DNA of 64,000 bases from Candidula unifasciata (lineage: Eukaryota; Mollusca; Gastropoda; Stylommatophora; Geomitridae). The notes beneath the pieces are model-generated. The model ran no database searches, had not been told where the DNA came from, and saw only the letters and a list, made by a program, of their open reading frames with translations. A program made the translations under genes and the position numbers. Of this stretch, positions 33,351-44,121 are shown piece by piece (the first letter of the stretch is position 1; the number at the start of each line of letters is the position of its first letter). The DNA is taken from positions 29,693 through 93,692 of the forward strand of contig CAJHNH020002793.1 of the NCBI GenBank assembly GCA_905116865.2. The letters are read 5' to 3'.

Positions 33351-33578
33351 TATTCGCCCGGCTCTCTGGCGTAGTTGGCTAAACCGGATTGGGCGGAGAC
33401 CTGGTGACGAACTTCTTGTGGTCCGGGTTCAATCCCGGGGGTAGGCAGGAAAGCCACATTTTCTCCCAGATTTACGGCATTTACAATGGAATCAAGGCCG
33501 AAAGCTTGCGATATCCATAATACCGAGCCTAAGGGTTAACAACTCATGGCTTCTGGATACTAAAACAAACAAAACAAA
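33351..33578 (+). repeat. tRNA-headed SINE with AAAC tail
   Basis: GGCTCTCTGGCGTAGTTGGC then TAAACCGGATTGGGCGG (A-box region) and GGTCCGGGTTCAATCCCGG (B-box 33425-33435). A body of about 120 bp includes GATTTACGGCATTTACAATG and CCGAGCCTAAGGGTTAAC, ending in (AAAC)n. CAAACATA occurs on both sides (33343-33350 and 33579-33586), consistent with a target duplication. It belongs to none of the other SINE families here. Confidence 0.8.
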
Positions 33579-34264
33579 CAAACATAGAATCCGACATTTT
33601 CTATTTAAACCACCCAGTCCTGTATCATTGGATTCTGTATCCAGTTCTATCCCATCGTTCCTCTAATCTATTCTATCCACTCTAATCTTTTCAATCCTTT
33701 CTAATCTATTCTATCCTTTATATTATTCTGTCTTTTCTCTTCACCTAATTTTATCTAATTCAGTTACAGTTTCTAACCCATAGCACACCATATCTATTCC
33801 CTTAAAACCGCAACTGTCCGGGGTACATAAAAACTAGTGTAATGACTTTCCTAAAACGCTCACAGGATTATTCCTAGAAGTAGACTGGCGTTTTTTTTTT
33901 TTTTAAACAGAAGCTCTGCTTGCTTCCTGATAGATGCCAGCTGTTGCGCAATCGTGGCCGCATCTCACAGAGACCCGCCAGTATCACACAAGTAGTCAAC
34001 AAGGCGCGAAACGGAGGAAAATCAATAGCACGTGAAGGTCGCGACAGTGTGAACACGAAAACTGCTGATATCGCGCCAAGCCATGATCATTGCACCCGGG
34101 TTAACTTTGATAGCAGGCGGTTGGGGCTGGTCAGTAGCTAGAATGGTGTTCAACTGTTCAATCAATAAAACATATAGGGAGAACTCAGGGCAGCGAAAAA
34201 GAGCCATTTACATAACTAACATTACTAATTGTTGTCATTAGCAAGTTTCCAACAGCCTAACTGA

Positions 34265-34660
34265 GGTTTGAGGTTTGAACAACGAATCAACATCATGGCA
34301 CACGGGTAGTAATCCATAAGTGCTCCATTCTTCTTCTACTCAAGTCTGAGTCCGAAGAAGCTCAGCACCGTACACTGGCTCTGTAGCACCGGCGAGGATC
34401 CTGAAATACTTTGGGTAGATTTTTAACTCCAAAAATTGCCCGGACAGCGCCGTTAGGCTACTCTTTTCGATTTCCAACGGCCAAGGAATTTTTTTACGTG
34501 CGCTACAATGCACACGGGCGTCCGATCTCACTACCCAGAGACCAGGGGGAATTACTAGAAGTCCAAGTCCATGTGAAAAAATCCCTTGCCTTACCTGGGA
34601 TTGAACCCGGAACTTCTAGCAGTCGAGGCGGACACCATGCTTCGAGACCATGCAGCCCCC
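34265..34660 (-). repeat. Full-length SINE family F with 11-bp target duplication
   Basis: A perfect 11-bp direct repeat AGCCTAACTGA flanks the element (34254-34264 and 34661-34671). Minus strand: GGGGGCTGCATGGTCTCGAA (tRNA-like head), CTAGAAGTTCCGGGTTCAATCC-type B-box, then ATGGACTTGGACTTCTAG, AAATCGAAAAGAGTAGCC, AAAATCTACCCAAAGTATTT and CGGAGCACTTATGG-ATTAC. Length is about 396 bp, long for a SINE. The head is closest in style to class II (Leu/Ser-like) tRNAs, but I cannot assign it. Confidence 0.92.
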
Positions 34661-35039
34661 AGCCTAACTGAACAAGAGCTAAATAGAACTGATGCGCGTC
34701 GTTAATATTTTAACTGATGTGGTCCCGATATGGGACGCAGTTTTTTGTTATTTTAAAGCCTCACCCGCGTTGATGACTGCTGTGGTCACTGAGAACATCT
34801 AAGAACTGCTTGTTCATCTCAAAAGTCAGTGGATACAGTAAAAAACTGACACAGAATTGGCATCTAAACCATTCATTGACATTTTCCTCTTCCCAGACAA
34901 TAGAGTTACACTGCGTTACAGAGAGATTTATGAATCAAGCTAATTAAGGCCAGAGATTAAATTCATCATCTATAGAACTCAAAACCCTAGACATTATTGT
35001 AGAAACCAAGTTTTGCTCACGCAGCGTGATCCTCGCGTG

Positions 35040-35245
35040 TGTGTGTGTGCTATTGGATATGTTGAAACTGCAGGTTGTGCAGTTTTCCCAGAAGGGACAG
35101 GGATGGGTATCCTGTGAGTTTTTGTTATCACAGGAACGAAGCAACCAAGATCGTCTCCATCTGATGGAGACAGTCTTAGGAGCAACCATGTGTTGACTGA
35201 CCCGTTTGCTATGAAGTTGAAACTATGATAACCTGATTACCGGAA
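35040..35245. repeat. Possible repeat pair with 55085-55200
   Basis: GACCCGTTTGCTATGAAGTT and AACTATGATAACCTGAT resemble GGCCCGTTTGCCGTGAAGTC and AACTATGAGTAACTGAT at 55153-55195, with GAAGCAAC and GCAACCATG nearby in both. Family unknown, match moderate. Confidence 0.4.
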
Positions 35246-36266
35246 TACTTAGAAATGGAAAAGCAAGAGTTTCGAAAGGTTTAAGGAAACCGCATGCAAC
35301 TTCGTCTGTCTCAGATCTGTAAAATGTCAAAGTACCTTTCAAAATGGTCTATGAAGTTGAACTAGAGATTAAAGAGTGCTATATTAATATCCTACGCCAA
35401 ACAGGGGAAATCCACAGGTAACAGGACAATTTAATATTTCAGGGGGTGGTAGATAGGCTGCATGAGTCGTGGGACCTAAGCTGCATGCATTCGTGGGACC
35501 AAGGCTGCACTCTTTCGTGGGACGTAGGTGGGTTGAGGTTAGGGCCATTTCCAGATGTTTTGGGGTCGTTAATAGCATCAGTAAGTCGGGAGACCCAGTC
35601 TTACCACCCTCTAAACTTTTTAAAAATAAATTGCTGTTTCTTCGCTCATATCGGTGCGCAGAAGGTCATACCAAGGAATTTATCATTAATGTGAAGGTTA
35701 CGCCTAGAAACATATCCGGGGTCAAAATAAGAAAATTACGTTTGCGAGTATCAAGGTCGAGCGTCGCGTGTAGGGTGTGTTGTTATAGTGTAAATAGGAT
35801 CTTGTTTTAATGGTAAACGTTTTTAAAGCGAATAAACGAACAATTCGAGCGCAAAACTATGTTTGACGTTGCACATTTACGTCGGTGTGGCAGCTGTGTA
35901 GGTAAAACACAAGAAAGAATCCTGCGTTCTAACGTATATTCTGTATTTCTGTTCTTCTGTTTCTTTATCAGTCTAGCTATTTATTTGCTTTTCTGTTGAA
36001 CTAGTCTAATATAACTTTCTTGTTTTACTTATCATCCCCTTGTAGAATGCAATTGTTCGTTATTCTGAAGCCCCACCCTGGCTCTTGGGCAATATAACCC
36101 GGCCATAAATATGGTCTAATGGCTGAACGCGGTTTCCGGGACTTCTCCACGGGTGATCCTCATCCAAATGGTGGCACTTTGTGTCATCAGGTGTTCACAG
36201 CTTGTGTGATGTCCTAGTGTGGTAAAATGTACTACTTCTACAACAACAACAACTACTACTACTACA

Positions 36267-36305
<39 letters not shown>

Positions 36306-36561
36306 ACTACTAGTACTACTACTACTAGTACTACTACTACTACTACTACTAAGTCTAACATGACTCTCTTGTTGGTCTACTCTGGTGTTTCTTTGTTAAT
36401 ATAATATATTAATGCTTTGTTGTATGTATCTGCGCTGCTATTTTTCTGTTAATAATATCTACTACAGATGTCTTTTATTTCCTGCTCTTTTCTGTTTATG
36501 CAGTGTAAAATAGCTGTGTTCTATTGATCTGTTCTGTTGTTTCTCTGTTTTTGTATTCCAA

Positions 36562-36800
36562 AATGGGAGCCACTGTGATGTAGTGGCTACGCGCTCTCTT
36601 GTGGATCCGAAAAGTCGTGTGTTCGGGTCCTGAAGGAACTTATTTTTTTTTTTTTAAATGACCTTGACTCCAAGATCGACCATGCTTTAAATGGGTACCA
36701 CATAAAGTCCTAGGAAGTTAAAGCGGCTGATGTGTTGTTTGTTGGCCATATCACCACCGAACCCCTATTGGTCCCCCATCGAAAGACAATTCTGTTAAAC
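36562..36800 (+). repeat. SINE family B in duplication unit 1
   Basis: GGGAGCCACTGTGATGTAGT, GGCTACGCGCTCTCTTGTGG, GTCGTGTGTTCGGGTCC (B-box), a T run, ATGACCTTGACTCC, GATCGACCATGCTTTAAATG, GGTACCACATAAAGTCC, GTTAAAGCGGCTGATGTG, CCACCGAACCCCTATTGG. The ortholog in unit 2 at 40000 proves that insertion preceded the duplication. Confidence 0.85.
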
Positions 36801-36893
36801 CGTTCTTCCTTTCCCTAGCTCCAGTCCATCTTTCCTGCACTTTCATCCATTATCCACTACCAATCTATGCAACTGTAAAAATAGAATTAGTAA

Positions 36894-37210
36894 CCATGGA
36901 AATAGCATGTATGAGAAGGGTGGCGGAGTGACCAGAAGAGATAAACTCATGAATTAAGTCAAATGAGAATGTGTTGGCATAGAAGCAATTCTAAAATACA
37001 TTCCTAGACAAATCAAATGGTTTGCCCACTTATAGAGAATGCCTTTTGATACCATACCATACAGGGTATAGAATAAAAGACGAAATCAACGTAGAGCATC
37101 AGGTAGGTCAAGAACAGAATGGAAAGATAACATCACAGAACAGAAACTCAACAGCACGCTATGTCTATGGTCGAGGCAGCTAGAAGCACAAGAGATATCT
37201 CCCTCGACAC
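36894..37210 (+). pseudogene. LINE 3' end relic in duplication unit 1
   Basis: Frames read EIACMRRVAE, then TRRDKLMN, GIEAILKYIPRQIKWFAHL, RMPFDTIPYRV, NKRRNQRRASGRSRTEWKD and NITEQ, interrupted by several stops and one frameshift. This is the standard LINE C-terminal series (MRRV-x-G-x-TRRD, RQIKWFGH-x-x-RMP, GR-x-RGRP-like, W-x-D-x-I). No RT domain. The same relic is at 40317-40640 in unit 2. Confidence 0.75.
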
Positions 37211-38164
37211 CCTAAACGGTAACAGAGGAAGTGGAAAAAACGAGAACAACAATCTGTACACATGTGAGGTCGCTCTAGTTCTCTATTTTACCAGCTCTGC
37301 CTCTCTCTTCCTCTCCTCCACCTTCTGATCCCTGTTGGCATGGTTCCATACTCCCCAGCAGCCATTTCTTTTTCTTTTTCTGTTTCATATTTTAATAAAA
37401 GATTAAAATCCGATAAAACCGCGAACAGCTGTCGTCAGACGGAGCCTCTGGATGCAAACGCTATCAATAACATTTGACTTTAGAATAGTTCGACATCTCA
37501 GTCACTGCCTGCGACTTGATCTTGGAGCAGCTTACGACCTAAACAAATACCCTGTTAATTGTGTTTGTCTTTCTGTCATTCATTGTATCTTTCAATCTGA
37601 ACGTTCACCAGTCTGTCCGTCCTTCTGCCTGCCAGCTAACCAGCCGGCCGTCAGTCTGTTTATCAACCTATATCCATCCATTTTTTATCTTTGCATCCAT
37701 TTCTTCATCCTTAATTCATCCTTTTTGTCAATTCCTCCCTTTCTCTATTCACCCTCACGCCCGGGGTCACATATCCCTTTCTGTGTGTCGCATTAAGATT
37801 TACTTAACAAGACAACCATCCATTCATGCATCGATATTACGTCTGTTACTTTCATCACTTCTTTGTCACTCCTTTTAGCCTTTCCTATCTCATTCACCTT
37901 TCTCTGCAAGTCGTCAAATCCTTCAGTCCGCCCCCCCTCTCTCTCTCTCCTTCTCTCCCCCCCCCTCGCCCCCTCCCCCCATCTCTGGCGTGCATGCATT
38001 ACTTTCCTCTTAGTTAAAGATAAACATGCACACACGAGATTTGGACTTGGTTGCTAAAGTCTAAGTCTTGTAAAATAACGGGCTTAGCTATAAAGCAGGC
38101 GTAGCCAACATTGTTGTGGTCCCCTGGTTTAAATCAGAATTTTCAACCAAGTTACGCGGGGCAT

Positions 38165-38187
38165 TTAGATGGGGGGGGGGGGGGGAA

Positions 38188-38247
<60 letters not shown>
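38165..38247. repeat. G run, GT array, GA array
   Basis: Adjacent G(16), GT and GA tracts. Unit 2 has the same arrangement at 41651-41729 with different lengths. Confidence 0.95.
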
Positions 38248-38250
<3 letters not shown>

Positions 38251-39554
38251 ATTATATATATAATTTCATCCTAGCACAATATTTGCTGTTGGACAGTCTA
38301 ATATTATAATCCTTCTCTACGCCTCTGACCAGACACTCGCCTACTGAAGCATTTATAAGTATTCCTAAACGCGCATGTTCGAGCTGATTTTTTGCAGAGA
38401 TCATATTATTGAGAGGAAGTGAATGGGGGGGGGGGGGGAGGGGAGGGGGGGTTGCAGATTATATAGTTAGTTTACACCAGCCTCGCGGAACAGTAAAAAT
38501 GGCTCCGCGGGCTACCTTTGAAGCGCGGGTCATAGTTTGCCCAGCTCTGCTCTTGGACCAACCGGCACTCTCTAGCCACTGTTATGCATTAGCTCCTATT
38601 CTTCTGCATAGATGTCCGCAATAAACACTGAATAATGAAGCAATATTGAGGCTCTTTGGCATAGAGGTTAGTGAATGCGTTTCACGGTTTCACTTTCCCG
38701 AGGATTGTATTCTTTTCCCACGTCGGACATTTTATTAACGGCAACAGCTCTTGTAGCTGTTGGACAGGGTCAAACAGTTTTGACATGAGTCGTGGGACCT
38801 AAGCTGCATGCATTCGTGGGACCTAGGCTGCACTCTTTCGTGGGACGTAGGTGGGTTGAGGTTAGGGCCATTTCCAGATGTTTTGGGGTTGTTAATAGCA
38901 CCAGAAAGCCGGGAAACCCAGTCTTACCACCCTCTAAAATGATCAAAAATAAATTGCTGTTTCTTCGCTCATATCGGTGCGCAGAAGGTCATACCAAGGA
39001 ATTTATCATTAATGTGAAGGTTACGCCTAGAAACATATCCGGGGTCATAATAAGAAAATTACGTTTGCGAGTTTATCAAGGTCGAGGTCGCATGTAGGGT
39101 GTGTTGTTATAGTGTAAATCTTGTCTTAATGGTAAACGTTTTTAAAGCGAATGAACGAACAATTCGAGCGCAAAACTATGTTTGACGTTGCACATTTACG
39201 TCGGTGTGGCAGCTGTGTAGGTAAAACACAAGAAAGAATCCTGCGTTCTAATGTATATTCTGTATTTCTGTTCTGCTGTTTCTTTATCAGTCTAGCTATT
39301 TATTTGCTTTTCTGTTGAACTAGTCTAATATAACTTTCTTGTTTTACTTGTAAACCCTTGTGGAATGCAATTGTTCGTTATTCTGAAGCCCCACCCTGGC
39401 TCTTGTGCAATATAACCCGGCCATAAATATGGTCTAATGGCTGAACGCGGTTTCCGGGACCTCTCCACAGGTGATCCTCATCCAAATGGTGGCACTTTGT
39501 GTCATCAGGTGTTCACCGCTTGTGTGATGTCCTAGTGGGGTAAAATGTACTACT

Positions 39555-39605
39555 TCTACAACAACAACATAACTACTACTACTACTACAACTACTACTAC
39601 TACTT

Positions 39606-39665
<60 letters not shown>

Positions 39666-39669
39666 ATAC

Positions 39670-39748
<79 letters not shown>

Positions 39749-39797
39749 ACTACTAGTACTACTACTACTAGTACTACTACTAATACTACTAATAGTC
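39555..39797. repeat. CTA/GCT trinucleotide array, expanded in unit 2
   Basis: ACT/CTA triplets with GCT block and TAGTACTACT interruptions; about twice as long as the cognate array at 36238-36350. Confidence 0.95.
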
Positions 39798-39999
39798 TAA
39801 CATGACTCTCTTGTTGGTCTACCCTGGTGTTTCTTTGTTAATATATTAATGCTTTGTTGTATGTATCTGCGCTGCTATTTTTCTGTTAATAATATGTATT
39901 ACAGATGTCTCTTATTTCCTGCTCTTTTCTGTTTATGCAGTGTAAAATAGCTGTGTTCTATTGATCTGTTCTGCTGTTTCTCTGTTTTTGTATTCCAAA

Positions 40000-40235
40000 A
40001 TGGGAGCCACTGTGGTGTAGTGGCTACGCGCTCTCTTGTGGATCCGAAAAGTCGTGTGTTCGGGTCCTGACTGAACCTATTTTTTTTTAAAATGACCTTG
40101 ACTCCAAGATCGACCATGCTTTAAATGGGTACCACACAAAGTCCTAGGAAGTTAAAGCGGCTGATGTGTTGTTTGTTGGCCATATCACCACCGAACCCCT
40201 ATTGGTCCCCCATCGAAAGACATTCTGTTAAACCG
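40000..40235 (+). repeat. SINE family B in duplication unit 2
   Basis: Cognate of 36562-36800; differs by GTGGTGTAGTGG in the head (closer to a tRNA A-box) and a shorter T run. Confidence 0.85.
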
Positions 40236-40316
40236 TTCTTCATTTCCCTAGCTCCAGTCCATCTTTCCTGCATTTTCATCCATTATCTACTACCAATCTA
40301 TACAACTGTGAAAATA

Positions 40317-40640
40317 GAATTAGTAACCGTGGAAATAGCATTTATGAGAAGGGTGGCGGTGTGACCAGAAGAGATAAACTCGTGAATTAAATCAAATGAG
40401 AATGTGTTGGCATAGAAGCAATTCTAAAATACATTCCAAGACAAATCAAATGGTTTGCCCACTTATAGAGAATGCCTTTCGATACCATACCATACAGGGT
40501 ATAGAATAAAAGACGAAATCAACGTAGAGCATGAGGTAGGTCAAGAACAGAATGGAAAGATAACATCACAGAAACTCAACAGCACGCTATGTTTATGGTC
40601 GAGGCAGCTAGAAGCACAAGAGATATCTCCCTCGACACCC
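40317..40640 (+). pseudogene. LINE 3' end relic in duplication unit 2
   Basis: Cognate of 36894-37210. It retains VEIAFMRRVA and the WFAHL-x-RMPFDTIPYR block. A 5-base deletion follows AACATCACAGAA relative to unit 1. Confidence 0.75.
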
Positions 40641-41374
40641 TAAACGGTAACAGAGGAAGTGGAAAAAACGAGAACAACAATCTGTACACATGTGAGGTCG
40701 CTCTAGTTCTCTATTTTACAAGCTCTGCTTCTCTCTTCCTCTTTTCCACCTTCTGATCCCTGTTGGCATGGTTCCATACTCCCCAGCAGCCGTTTCTTTT
40801 TCTTTTTCTGTTTCATATTTTAATGAAAGATTAAAATCCGATAAAACCGCGAACAGCTGTCGTCAGAGGAGCCTCTGGATGCAAACGCTATCAATAACAT
40901 TTGACTTTGGAATAGTTCGACATCTCAGTCACTGACTGCGACCTGATCTTGGAGCAGCTTACGACCTAAACAAATACCCTGTTAATTGTGTTAATTGTCT
41001 TTCTATCATTCATTGTATCTTTCAATCTGACCGTTCACCAGTCTGTCCGTCCTTCTGCCTGCCAGCTAACCAGCCGGCCGTCAGTCTGTTTATCAACCTA
41101 TATCCATCCTTTTTTATCTTTGCATCCATTTCTTCATCCTTAATTCATCCTTTTTGTCAATTCCTCCCTTTCTCTATCCACCCTCACACCAGGGGTCACA
41201 TATCCCTTTCTGTGTGTCGCATTAAGATTTACTTAACAAGACAACCATCCATTCATAGATCGATATTACGTCTGTTACTTCTTTGCCACTCCTTTTAGCC
41301 TTCTCTATCTCATTCACCTTTCTCTGCAAGTCGTCAAATCCTTCAGTCCGTTCCCCCCCCTTCCCCCCCCCCTC

Positions 41375-41445
<71 letters not shown>

Positions 41446-41663
41446 TCTCCCCCCCCCTCCATCTCTGGCGTGCATGCATTACTTTCCTCTTAGTTAAATA
41501 TAAACATGCACACATGAGATTTGAACTTGGTGGCTAAAGTCTAAGTCTCGTAAAATAACGGGCTTAGCTATAAAGCAGGCGTAGCCAACATTGTTGTGGT
41601 CCCCTGGTTTAAATCAGAATTTTCAACCAAGTCGCGCGGGGCATTTAGATGGGGGAGGGGGGA

Positions 41664-41732
<69 letters not shown>

Positions 41733-42246
41733 ATTATATATATAATTTCATCCTAGCACAGTATTTGCTGTGGGACAGTCTAATATTATAATCCTTCTCT
41801 GCGCCTCTGACCAGACACTAGCCTACTGAAGCATTTATAAGTATTCCTTAACGCGCATGTTCGAGCTGATTATTTGCAGAGATCATATTATTGAGAGGAA
41901 GTGAATGGGGGGTGGGGGTTGCAGATTATATAGTCAGTTTACACCAGCCTCGCGGAACAGTAAAAATGGCTCCGCGAGCTACCTTTAAAGCGCGGGTCAT
42001 AGTTTGCCCAGCTCTGCTCTTGGACCAACTGGCACTCTCTAGCCACTGTTATGCAATAGCTCCCATTCTTCTGCACAGATGTCCGCAATAAACACTGAAT
42101 AATACAGCAATATTGAGGCTCTTTGGCATAGAGGTTAGTGAATGCGTTTCACGGTTTGACCTTCCCGAGGATTGTATTCTTTTCCCACGTCGGACAGTTT
42201 ATTAACGGCAACAGTTCTTGTAGCTCTTGGACAGGGTCAAACCAGT

Positions 42247-42652
42247 TTTTTTTTTTTTTTTTTTTTTAAGGTTTAAACAACGGATCAACATCATAGCACA
42301 AGGGTAGTAACCTTAAGTGCTCCGTTCTACTTCTAACTCAAGCCTGAGTCCAAAGAATCTCAGCGTAGTGCACGGAAATTCCGTAGCACCGGCGAGGATC
42401 CTAAAATACGTTGCGTAGATATTTAACTCCAAATTTTTGCACTGGTAGCGCTGTTAGGCTGCTCTTGTCGATTTCCAACTGCCAAGAGATTTTTTTTTTA
42501 GTTGCGCAGCAATGCACACGGGCGTCCGATCTTAAAACCCAGAGACCATGGGAAATTACTAGAAATCCACGTGGAAAAAAAAAACACCCAGCCTGAAACC
42601 GGGAGCTCTAGCACTCGAGGCAGACGCCATACCCCGAGACCAGTCAGCCTCC
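42247..42652 (-). repeat. SINE family F with poly(A) tail
   Basis: The T run 42246-42267 is the poly(A) tail in minus orientation. Then CGGATCAACATCATAGCAC, AAGTGCTCCGTTCTACTTC, GGCTGCTCTTGTCGATTTCC, GGGCGTCCGATCTT, and the head CAGACGCCATACCCCGAGAC to CAGTCAGCCTCC. It lies exactly at the end of duplication unit 2. I could not find a matching target duplication. Confidence 0.85.
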
Positions 42653-42659
42653 TGGTCGG

Positions 42660-43800
42660 AGAGTCGCATCATGGAAGAGACTGGGACCTCTTCTTCTGTT
42701 ATCTTTTGTCGTCGCACTGATACCAGACTGTCGCCCATTGTTGTTTTCTGTATTTGTCTTGCGCTTATCGGGTGACTTGGGTGATGGATTTCTTTATTTG
42801 TTTGTTGAATTCAGCTACATCATTTATCCATCTTTTTTTTTTCCCTCGCCTTCGTCTCAGATGTTGTGCTATTTAAAAAAAAAGTATCATATGCAGTTTG
42901 GTCTAGCTGCATTCCCACTAGACGGCTTAAACATTTCATTCTTTGTCTGTCAGTTTAATCCAGACAGTCGTTTTTCCAACTGTTTTCTAAGGCTCGTATT
43001 CGTAACCTGTCCCTTTTTCTATTGCTAATAACCTGGCAGAGACATCGCATTTCATATGTAATTTTTGTATGTTCTAGAGCCCTATTCATTGTCCAAATTT
43101 GGCACGAATAGCATAAAGTATGGCTGAAGATGCTATTAATCATTTACTGTTTTGCTAGAAGGGAGAAATTTGGGTGTCTAAACAGTAGGACTAACTGGTA
43201 AGTGACAGCATTTGTCTTCTGTACTCTGGATTATATCTCTCTATCGAGTCTGCCATACTCCGTAAATAGGACTTGGTCCTCACCGAGTAATATTCGTTAA
43301 AACAGCATTGGGTACTACCCTAATTGTGGAGACGGCTCATCATTTAAAAAAATCACTTGTTTTTCCATATCTCTGTTTTCTCCCTCCTATCCTCTTTTCT
43401 CCCCGTTCTCCGTGTCCTCTTCATAGTCTTCCAAATCTACAAACTCGATTTTGTTCATTAATGTATAAATTTGAACACACACAAAATGTTTACATTCTCA
43501 GCACGAAATAAGGCGGGAGAAAGAAAAGTTTAACGAGAAACCCGAAAATCGTCCCCTAAAAATTTCTCTCTAACAGAATTCCAAATGGCCAAGAATCGCC
43601 CACTTGTCTGTGCTCGTAGGCTGGGACAACCGCTCAGAGGCTCTGTAGCAGAGATTACAGTGATTAGTACTAAGCCTAACTGACGTCCCGTTGCCATCAG
43701 CCAGATCCCTTTGATTCACCAGTCTCACGAGCTACACGGCGAGGGCTTGGGGTGCTGTTCGGAACGAGGAGAGCTATTCCTGACGCTGCATTTTTATTTA
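42660..43800. other. No recognised feature
   Basis: T-rich then mixed sequence without recognised repeat or domain; a 96-codon frame at 42738-43028 is hydrophobic but unremarkable. Confidence 0.4.
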
Positions 43801-43809
43801 ACTTTGCAG

Positions 43810-43968
43810 GAGGTGGCTGCCTGAAGAACAATACCATAAGACAGAATGATAATAACATTGAAATTACCTTCAGCAAATTCGAGGACGGGGATAATATTTG
43901 GTGTTTGTTACCATCATCTTACAGCTATGATCTTGAGAGACATTCTACCGTGGTTCTGCTGGCAGTAC
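43810..43968 (+). CDS. Candidate host exon, Ig-like features (tentative)
   Basis: A strong acceptor (TTTTTATTTAACTTTGCAG ending 43809) precedes an open frame. It encodes GGGCLKNNTIRQNDNNIEIT, then FSKFEDGDNIWC and SYSYDLERHSTVVLLAV. The two cysteines with a D-G-D-N-I-W-C ending resemble the F-strand of an immunoglobulin domain (D-x-G-x-Y-x-C). The frame enters in phase 1, the usual phase for Ig exons. A GT at about 43969 is only a weak donor, and a CT microsatellite follows. No homolog is recognised. Confidence 0.3.
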
Positions 43969-43988
43969 CCACATTGTTGGGCATTATA

Positions 43989-43989
<1 letters not shown>

Positions 43990-44053
<64 letters not shown>

Positions 44054-44082
44054 CTCTCTCTCAGTCTGTCTCTCTCTGTCTG

Positions 44083-44117
<35 letters not shown>

Positions 44118-44118
44118 G
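43990..44118. repeat. CT array with GT interruption
   Basis: CT run, TGTGTGTGTG, then interrupted CT/CTGT up to the SPIN-like element. Confidence 0.95.
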
Positions 44119-44121
44119 GAT

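Larger units (their letters stand above)
35461..38783. repeat. Tandem duplication, unit 1 (about 3.32 kb)
   Basis: It starts CATGAGTCGTGGGACCTAAG and ends GACAGGGTCAAACAGTTTT-GA, where unit 2 begins with the same CATGAGTCG. The two units are colinear and about 95 percent identical by eye outside microsatellites. Content in order: three CGTGGGAC-led ~25-bp repeats; a 113-codon frame of no known family; repeat G (36085-36215); a CTA/GCT microsatellite (36238-36350); a family B SINE (36562-36800); a LINE relic (36894-37210); CT-, C- and G/GT/GA-rich tracts; and a tRNA-like GAGGCTCTTTGGCATAGAGG segment near 38649. Confidence 0.95.
38784..42246. repeat. Tandem duplication, unit 2 (about 3.46 kb)
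   Basis: Colinear with 35461-38783, from CATGAGTCGTGGGACCTAAG to GACAGGGTCAAACCAG. Most length difference is in microsatellites: the CTA array is about 240 bp here (39555-39795) against about 110 bp in unit 1, and a CT array is expanded at 41377-41442. The unit is followed at once by the T run that is the tail of a minus-strand SINE F. Confidence 0.95.

Noticed and set aside
33351..33440. Functional tRNA gene
   Set aside because: A- and B-boxes are present but the acceptor stem does not close, and a SINE body with AAAC tail and target duplication follows.
35469..35810. Conserved 100-113 codon frame present in both duplication units (also 38792-39097)
   Set aside because: Conservation is explained by recent duplication; differences are not biased to third positions and the frame end differs between units.
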